In this document: positions 57,311 through 64,000 of the stretch, piece by piece | How the letters are laid out: each line of letters opens with the position of its first letter | Numbering within the stretch: the first letter of the stretch is position 1 | Origin: Hypsibius dujardini | Taxonomy: Eukaryota; Tardigrada; Eutardigrada; Parachela; Hypsibiidae | Direction of reading: 5' to 3' | NCBI GenBank assembly: GCA_001579985.1 | Contig: LRSR01004867.1 | Location: 19,186 to 83,185, forward strand | DNA: 64,000 nucleotides | The notes under the pieces: generated by a model | The model's input: the letters and a program-made list of their open reading frames with translations, nothing else | Databases searched by the model: none | What the model was told of the DNA's origin: nothing | Made by a program: the position numbers and the translations under genes

Positions 57311-57604
57311 TGACACTTTACTTAGTGTTAGAGGCGAAGAGTCACGTGGAAATGTACCAAACATGGAAATTTGTATATAGGAATGAGAAATGGGAAGTTT
57401 GATTCATGGAATAGGAATGGGGAAATTTTTTGAAAAATGGGATGGGAATGGGTGGGACCCGCCGGGCGATGGAATAGGAATGAATCGGAGCCTAAATTTC
57501 AAAATGAGACAACTTTGGTTCAGTGTCGTCATAATCAACTACGTTTTTATTAGTTTGCCTAATGCATCACATTGCTAGAGGCAAGGACTGTGAGGATTTC
57601 AGTA

Positions 57605-58171
57605 AGGGAACATCCGTTAATGACGTCAGTAATTTTTATTAGGCGACCCAACACCCTCCCCCCTAACGTCAGAGTTTGTCAGAATTTTTGTAACACCCCG
57701 TAGATCTTCAGTTTCTGACGTCAGAAACCATAGACCCCTTCCATTACAGAAAAAAATTTGAATTGTGTCTTTATCACTCCAAATCGGGCCTGTTCTCCAC
57801 CAGTTCTCGTTCGCGCGCCGGTAACTCTCTCTTTGGAAATTTCGGGGCAAGAACTAACGAATGCATCGATGAACAGCTGATACGACGTGCTCGGTTTCTG
57901 TGAAAATGTTTGCTGAACAGCACGCGCATAGCTCTCCAATCAAATTTCACTAAACTATTTGAAATCCTTATTTTTCACAGAGCTTGCCGGCATTTTCAAG
58001 GGATGTGTACTGCTAATTTTTTTTTCTAAAATTGATCATTTCTAAGCTTAACGGGTTCCCCAAAGCTGACGTCAGGACGCCGGCCTACCCCCCATCCCGT
58101 CCAGTCAGAGTTCGTCAGGTATTGTTTGCACCCCCCCTAACCAATACTGACGTCATTAGCGGATGTTCCCT
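57605..58171. mobile_element. TIR element, ~570 bp
   Basis: Left AGGGAACATCCGTTAATGAC and right GTCATTAGCGGATGTTCCCT are inverted repeats with one mismatch, extended by GTCAGTA. The interior has further GACGTCAG motifs in both orientations. No transposase is seen. Confidence 0.75.
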
Positions 58172-58179
58172 AATAAGGC

Positions 58180-58730
58180 ATAAAACACTCACGAAACGAG
58201 TTTGTCTAGGCAAGCATCAAAAGCATTAATAATTTTATTATTCACAACAGCATTTATTATGCCAAGCAAAGCCTTTGGTGGAGTACTGCTGATAAAACAA
58301 ATATATATGCTTGTAGGTGAAAGGCATTCGTGGATTGCAACCAACCACTGCAAAGATCAAGTGTGACAAAATCCGACACACACTACTGCAAAATCTGATA
58401 TACAAAACATTCGAAATTATCTAAAATACATTAGTTCTTTAAACTTCAAGTGGAAAATGTGGAGCATTTAGGAGTGCCAGGGTGTGTTACTGTGAAGGAT
58501 GTCATCAAGGCGTAACAGGTACTGTTAGGGTGTAGTTAAAACCCAGTTTAACACAACCAGTCGATCATTGGATCTTTCTTTGTGTTTGCATCTGTGTCTG
58601 TGTCTGAAATCGTGTCTGTGCTTTTGTCTGTGTTTGTGTCTGTATTTAGGTCCGTATTTCTGTCTGTGTCTCTATCTGTTTACGGAATTTTTGGGCAGAG
58701 AATTATTTTAAATAAGCCATAAAATTGCAA
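58180..58730. other. No gene recognised; TGTGTCTG simple repeat
   Basis: 58575-58680 is an imperfect GTGTCTGTGTTT repeat. The rest shows nothing. Confidence 0.5.
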
Positions 58731-58733
58731 ACC

Positions 58734-58993
58734 GTACTGTATTCTCCCGACCTCAAGGAACAGTTTTATGCCCTAAGGCGTGCATTTCGCCCGTGCCTGA
58801 TTTTAATTATGAACCTGTATGCATGTGTAGGTGCACTGTGTGGCAATTTAAACATGTGTGAGCGTGTGTGAGCGTGTGAGTGCCTGTGAGCGTCTGTGAG
58901 CGTCTGTGTGCCTCAATTTTAAACTGTGCCCACGTGTATGTGTGGCACGGGGCGGTGCTTAGCTGTCTTTTGAGGCCGGGAGGATATAATATA
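58734..58993. mobile_element. MITE, ~260 bp, CTCAAGGRACAG family
   Basis: Left GTACTGTATTCTCCCGACCT pairs with right AGGCCGGGAGGATATAATAT, and the inner parts CTCAAGGAACAG and CTGTCTTTTGAG are complementary. A GTGTGAGCGTGTGAG minisatellite lies inside. It is the best-formed member of the family also found in intron 2 of the YWTD copies. Confidence 0.75.
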
Positions 58994-59841
58994 ATATGAG
59001 ATTGTTGGGTAAAACTTGATTCAGAATCCATTTAATTTTATGAACTTCACAAACTTCACATTGTTAACTTCACAGCGCTCCTCAGACAGTGCGAAAAAAC
59101 ATCGACAGATTTGAAAACTTAAAAATTCGCAAAGGCAAAAAATTCTAACTACTGTCTCGCTTCTGATTTCGTCCTTTGTATTGGATCCGTTGCTGCTAGT
59201 ACTGGAAGTAGTGTTGCGGTAAAAGAAATCTGACTAGTATAAAATAATTTGTATCAAAAAGGTTGTTCTGTATTAGGGCAGTTTGCATATGAACTGATAC
59301 ATATAAATAGGTATTTATGTCAATGGTAAAGTTGGGAGAAAAAGGAATTGCCCAGAGTTATCACAGCGTTCAGTAGCCTTTGCTGTAGTTTTCGACTTGG
59401 GTTGAAAACTAAATAAAATTTACCAAATATTTTTTTTGTTACTGACATTTAATACTGATTTTATTTAATTGAAAAATTAATTAATGGGTCAATTTGGACT
59501 GAAAGAGTCAATGAACAATTAAATTAAAATTCCTTCGCAATTAATTTTCAGCTAACTGAAAAAATGATTTCTTTCCGTAATTTTATTTTTCATTATCCCT
59601 CGCCCAAAATCGTCTTCCTGGGAGTGATTGCAATTTCTCCAGATGCGAATACGAGATGAAGAGCATCAATAAATGAAACCACAGTCGACAAATACAAAAC
59701 GACAACTGCCTCAAAAAGTTGTTCGCTGCTTATTATTCCAAACAGAAGAGCAGGCGCATAAACAGAACTTCCCCACACTAAACACGGCAAAACATTACAA
59801 GAACAGAGGAGCAGACGGAATATCGTCACTTAATTGGTTGA

Positions 59842-59950
59842 TCAGTGGTATTTGGTTTGGCTATGCAGATGAATTGTCTTATAGTTAATGCAGTAGATCA
59901 GGGCAGGCAATCCGACTGCAAATTTTACGTACGGAGCGGCGGTCCCGTAT
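59842..59950 (-). pseudogene. ATP synthase subunit f, truncated exon 3
   Basis: Matches the C-terminal part of exon 3, including the stop, and is cut at about 59950 within the GGCGGTCCCGTA stretch. It follows a diverged piece of YWTD 3' flank (59400-59700) although no YWTD exons precede it, so the block has been broken by later rearrangement. Confidence 0.75.
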
Positions 59951-60587
59951 TTAAATGAACATCCCCATGAATTTGTACCGGTAGTGAAACGAACAATGCA
60001 ATTTGCGAGATTTTAATTTCGAACATTTGTCATCTCATTTTTATGGTGCACTATTTTTTTGTCCCAGTTTTTGTCCCAATTTTTTTATCGGATTTCCATT
60101 GTTCCTATTTTTCCCTATTTTTTTATTTTTTCTATCGGGGTAACGGGATGGAACTAGCCTGGAAATGGATGGGAATGGGGAAAAGTTAAATGTCCCTTAA
60201 AAAGTGATTTTTTTATCAAAAAATAACAAATTGAACTATGATTTTAGGTGAAAAATCAGTCCTTGATTGCTAAATTGGCGGAAAAATGTGTTTCGATGTA
60301 AAACCGAAATAACTGACATTCTATTCAGTGTGTAAGGGTATGAGAGTCTCATGCTGTTATTTTATACATTGTAAAAAACTTATCTGTCAAAACCACTTCA
60401 CAATGGCAATGTTCATGCAAACTTTGTTAGGCGATATTTACCATGTAAAGTTCATTACACAGTAAACATATATGAAGCTCGCGTTGACGAATGGCAACGT
60501 AAAGTCATGTATATCAAACTGACCACTCACGGCAAAATGGGACGGAGACCTCTTACATATTTGTGCTCAAATCTCATAACTTCCTTA

Positions 60588-60732
60588 CAGTGAAAGTCCT
60601 GAGATTTGAACGACGTCACAGTGTTATTTCTATCGCACCGTTTGCTCGGAGCCGGCCGTTGCTACTTTGGAGTTTGAGACAGTAAAGTAGAAATAACACC
60701 GTGACGTCGTTCGAATCTCAGGACTCTCACTG
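60588..60732. mobile_element. Tc1/mariner-type MITE, 145 bp
   Basis: TA dinucleotides flank CAGTGAAAGTCCTGAGATTT on the left and its near-complement ending AATCTCAGGACTCTCACTG on the right. The arms are about 44 bp with few mismatches (ACGACGTCAC / GTGACGTCGT). TA duplication and CAGTG tips are typical of mariner-derived MITEs. Confidence 0.82.
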
Positions 60733-60769
60733 TATATCCTTATATATAATATCATATCCTTATAACTCA

Positions 60770-60920
60770 AATTGTCGATCCCTATCCTGATAATTCACAT
60801 CCCCCATTTCACATCCCCTATTTTACATCTCCCGTCTCAAATCTCGCATTTACCATCCCCATCTCCCATCCCCTATTTTACATCCCCAACTCCCTCCCAT
60901 CTTCCATCTCAAACCTTTTA
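60770..60920. repeat. CATCTCCCAT minisatellite upstream of fragment G
   Basis: Same pyrimidine-rich array as upstream of copies C, E and F, ending in TTTTATACACACCCCACAA. Confidence 0.7.
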
Positions 60921-60969
60921 TACACACCCCACAACTTGACGCAAACGTTTATTTTAACTTGTTGAATAG

Positions 60970-61165
60970 TCACAGAATGTAATATTATTATGTTGGTGAG
61001 TACAACCAGGGTTTTATCCAAAAGAAATTATGCGGCAGTAAGACTGTTCCTCGCCTGCAGTGTATATTTTGGCCGCCTGTTTTCAGAACGGACTACAACA
61101 AACCCACACAAAACAGGTGGATTTCTCTTTCTTGCGGACGCAAAATCTCTTTGGAAATTGCTGTA
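60970..61165 (+). pseudogene. YWTD copy G, start of exon 1 only
   Basis: Matches the leader region of copies C and E (TGTTCCTCGCCTGCAGTGTA, then GGATTTCTC) up to CTCTTTGGAAATTGC. Similarity then stops and the sequence re-enters the upstream module of the next copy (AACTTATCTGTCAAAACCAC at about 61225). The ATG matching copy E is followed by TAA. It is a truncated duplicate. Confidence 0.75.
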
Positions 61166-61334
61166 CTTTGCTGTAGTACAATTTTTGCTTCTGTCAGCGT
61201 ATTTACTTGTTGTTTTCATACAATGCAAAGAACTTATCTGTCAAAACCACTTCATAAAGGCATAATACATGCAACTTTGTTAGGCGATATTTATCATGTA
61301 AAGTTCATTGACGAATGGCAGCGTACAGTTTATC

Positions 61335-62029
61335 TACTGTACTGTCGCGATTCTAGCGGCCGTTTTTTGGCCCTACCAGTAAATTACGACCCCGGGCCAG
61401 CCTGCGTTCAGTGGAATTCACTGTTCTTTTGGCGGACTGAATCAATCAATCATACCATCATTTCAAGCAATTTTTTTTATCCCATTTGAAAATTGTTAAA
61501 CCTGATGGAGCTCCATTTTCGAAATTGAGCTTGATTTATGGAGCTCAATTTTTCTCGAAAATCTTCATTTGTTCCAACAAGCCCCTTAGCCTCCTCTCCC
61601 ACTAGCCAAAGCGAACAGCATCATCGATGGAATCATACTGCAGCTCTTGCGTCTTCTGTGGCGGTTTAGGTCTGATTCTGCAACGAAAAACCAGGAGCTC
61701 CGTTTAAATCAATCAATCGAGCGAAGCTTACTTCTTTCATTCTTGAATGTTCACCTGCAAAATTTTTTTGTTTAGCGCAGCTGGTTGACGGATAGACCAG
61801 ACTCATGAAATCGCTCAGTCATGCATTGCTTCTCGGCTTTCGAATTTTTTTTTCTAGATGTTTCCACCATTTTAAAATCAGCCGTTGGAATCAATCAACA
61901 ATCAACAGGAGCCGTTGCTCTACTCAATCAACATGGTTTTGGCTGAACGAAATTGAATTCGTGACGTCACACACTCTTGCACGGGGGGAGGCGGGCTAAG
62001 CCGGCCGTTAGAATCGCGACAGTACAGTA
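61335..62029. mobile_element. TIR element inserted in the upstream module of copy F
   Basis: The ends TACTGTACTGTCGCGATTCT and the complementary AGAATCGCGACAGTACAGTA are 20-bp perfect inverted repeats, and CGGCCG continues on both sides. The flanks, GTACAGTTTAT on the left and CTTCAAAATGACCACTCACGG on the right, join into the sequence found uninterrupted upstream of copy E (48145-48175). That gives an empty-site comparison. No transposase is seen; short open frames inside are not convincing. Confidence 0.85.
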
Positions 62030-62239
62030 CTTCAAAATGACCACTCACGGCTCAATGGGACGGAGAAATCATACATATTTTTTAGTCAAATCTGCCACCT
62101 TCAATTTTTCTTTCTCCCATCCCCCATCTAACATCCATATCTTACATCCCCCATCTCCCATCTCAAACATTTTATATACGCCCCATAACTTGACGCAAAC
62201 GTTTACTTTAACTTGTTGAGCAGTAAAAAATTAAACTAC

Positions 62240-62582
62240 TATATTAGTGAGTACAACCAGGGTTTTATCCAAAAGAAAGTATGCGGCAGAAAGATTGTTC
62301 CTCGCCTCAGTGTCTATTTTGGCTGCCTGTTTTCAGAGCGACGGATTACAACAGAACCACAAGAAACAGAAGGATTTCTCGTGATTGCGCAGGGTTCATC
62401 GCTTTGGAGATTGGCTGTGGAAGATCGCGGCGACACAAAACAGCTTACAAACATTTCCGGAGAAATTAATGGCGCCGTTGCTGTGGATTGTGCTAACTAT
62501 CACCTCTACTGGACAAGTTGGCAAACGAGAATTAGACGTTCTCGGTATGATGGTGCAAACAATCATCTGGTCGCCAGAAAAG
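62240..62582 (+). pseudogene. YWTD copy F, exon 1 only, fused to a 3' flank
   Basis: Exon 1 is recognisable (GFLVIAQGSSLWRL, AVAVDC, HLYWTS, DGANNHLVARK) and ends at a normal donor AAAG/GTAAAA at 62583. The leader has lost a base (CTCGCCTCAG instead of CTCGCCTGCAG) and the ATG position is changed. About 55 bases into intron 1 the sequence switches to the AT-rich 3' flank seen after copies C and E, so exons 2-6 are missing. This is an internal deletion or unequal-recombination product. Confidence 0.78.
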
Positions 62583-62639
62583 GTAAAATACATAATGCCA
62601 AATAGCGTCATTTGGTAGAATTTTTTGGAGAGCGATGTC

Positions 62640-62990
62640 AATCAATTTTGGGCTAAAAATGAAAATTAAAAAAAACTACAACTCGAATATTTTTTAATTT
62701 TTTGGTTAGTAAAACAAGAAATTGAACTAAACTGACCAGTTAATAAAATAAAATTGGGAAATAAAACAAACAACTGAAATCGGTTTGCCCATGTCGACCG
62801 AAACTATAAACTATACAATATTCCAATTCTTTTATGATTGTGAAAATCTGAATCAAACGTGTCAGTTACTAAACATTTAGTTGGGAAATAAAGTGAACAA
62901 ATGAAATTAGTTGGTCAGTTTAAAATTTTATTAAACACTAAATAATAAACATTTTTTACCTCTTTCGTTACTGACATTTATTACAGTAAT
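62640..62990. repeat. YWTD 3' flank segment attached to copy F
   Basis: Similar to 51230-51720 and 27320-27660 (AATAAAACAAACAACTGAAA, TCAATTTTG-type blocks). Confidence 0.6.
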
Positions 62991-63116
62991 AAGTGGTTAC
63001 CCAACATGTACCCATTACTTACTAATAGTATAGTCTATCTACCTAGTTAACCCATTCCTATGTACCATCACATTCTATAATGTACTTACTCACAAGGGAA
63101 TATTTACCTGTGTACT

Positions 63117-63778
63117 CTGAGATCGGGCCCAACTTTTTTTTATGGATACATACTATTAAACCATGATTTTAAAAAATATGACTGGTCCCCCTCGGTTCCG
63201 TTCAAAATGGAGAAAATCGGGGAAGATTCCTATTACGGCAGTCACTTTAATGCTTTTGCAATAACCTTGATTGATTGATCAAATACAATACATTTAACGT
63301 TCATAAAGGAACATTTTTTATCGGCAATCTTCTCCACTCCACCAAATTGCGAATAAGGAATTTAAATATTCGGTTGATTGTTTGATGATTTTGACAGTCG
63401 TTCGAGATTTTGCGAAATCTTGTCGTTGCCGTACACCGCTGTTATTTTATTCGTTGCGGCTGGTGTACCAAAACTCTCTGCTTTAACTGTTGTTGGAACG
63501 GATTTAAAGATGTCGGTTATCATTTATGCGGCCCCGACTCCTTTGTCGAATGATTTGCACGTTGAATTTTGTTTGCCTGAACCGTTAATTGGGTAAACGA
63601 ACATAGTTTTCGTAATTCAATCAATCAATGCTATGGTGAAAGCTTTACAGCGGCTGCCGCAATAAGAATCTTACCCGATTTTTTCCATCTCAAACAGGGA
63701 ACCGAAGGAGACCAGTCATATTTTCTAAAATTATGGTTAAACAGATCACATCTATAAAAAAAGTTGGGCCCAATCTCA
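63117..63778. mobile_element. Foldback/TIR element, ~660 bp
   Basis: Left TGAGATCGGGCCCAACTTTT pairs with right AAAGTTGGGCCCAATCTCA. The arms (~160 bp) continue through AAATATGACTGGTC/GACCAGTCATATTTT and GATTGATTG/CAATCAATC. The interior holds an open frame (63378-63596) without a recognisable domain; it recurs inverted in the neighbouring copy, so I treat it as element DNA. Confidence 0.8.
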
Positions 63779-63796
63779 CAAGGGAATATTTACCTG

Positions 63797-64000
63797 TCTG
63801 ATATTGGGCCCAACCTTTTTATAGATACGTACCATCAAACCGTGATTAGAGAAAATATAAGTTTTTGTACACCAGCCTCAACCGATAAAATAACAGCGGT
63901 ATACGACGACAAGATTTCGCAAAATCTTAAACGACCAGTCTGTCAAAATCATCAAACAATCAACCGAATATTTAAGTTCCTTATTCGCAATTTGGTGGAG
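63797..64000. mobile_element. Second copy of the same element, cut by the window edge
   Basis: Starts with the tip ATATTGGGCCCAACCTTTTT, followed by the interior in inverted orientation (GGTATACGACGACAAGATTT, CAATCAACCGAATATTTAAG matching 63340-63450). A 20-base spacer CACAAGGGAATATTTACCTG precedes both copies. Confidence 0.75.

Noticed and set aside
56997-57380. 127-codon plus-strand frame
   Set aside because: Spans a dispersed repeat also present at 60090-60320, where the frame is not kept.
58575-58680. Possible coding or regulatory TGTGTCTG stretch
   Set aside because: Imperfect simple repeat with no further structure.

Overview
This is nuclear DNA from a multicellular animal, not a prokaryote. 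Genes are split by short GT-AG introns (about 60-1,200 bp), the intergenic DNA is AT-rich, and the window is dense in minisatellites, MITE-like and foldback elements. The recognisable proteins are metazoan: LDL-receptor class B (YWTD) propellers with an EGF module, an astacin protease, and mitochondrial ATP synthase subunit f. The subunit f resembles the arthropod form, so an ecdysozoan or panarthropod-type invertebrate is my best guess. I cannot name the species.

Layout. (1) 1-2286: last exons of a secreted YWTD-propeller/EGF gene (copy A), next to a complete ATP synthase subunit f gene on the minus strand (2603-3264). (2) 3413-4018: two TIR elements, the second cut off by (3) a virus-like DNA transposon, 4019-12958, of the Polinton/Maverick type. 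It has ~1.9 kb terminal inverted repeats carrying hairpins and an intron-containing gene, and a protein-primed family B DNA polymerase broken by two stops and a frameshift. Four small ORFs include a helix-turn-helix protein. No integrase, packaging ATPase or capsid gene is visible. (4) 12941-14154: a CTGT microsatellite and an ORF pairing a FAR1/ZSWIM-like N-terminus with a C48-like cysteine protease. (5) 15914-19083: YWTD copy B, a pseudogene, with a stray subunit f exon. (6) 20296-24443: a broken Pro/Tyr/Ser-rich secreted-protein gene and little else. (7) 24809-28188: YWTD copy C with another stray subunit f exon. (8) 28415-36000: a small Cys-rich secreted gene, long duplicated units, a small secreted-peptide gene and foldback elements. 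(9) 37436-42157: a gene fragment, a foldback element and YWTD gene D, the most diverged and complete copy. (10) 45047-47109: an eight-exon secreted protein with a Cys-rich domain, a bulb-type lectin domain and an astacin domain. (11) 48445-50967: YWTD copy E, intact. (12) 51000-64000: duplicated flanks, a second Cys-rich gene, truncated YWTD copies G and F, and several TIR/foldback elements.

Two themes stand out. First, a cluster of secreted, cysteine-containing extracellular proteins is expanding by segmental duplication. The duplicated block carries along the last exon of the neighbouring subunit f gene, and the copies show every stage from intact to fused remnant. Second, the Polinton-like element is reduced to polymerase, terminal hairpins, TIR-borne genes and a putative DNA-binding regulator. 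No rRNA, tRNA or CRISPR array was seen.
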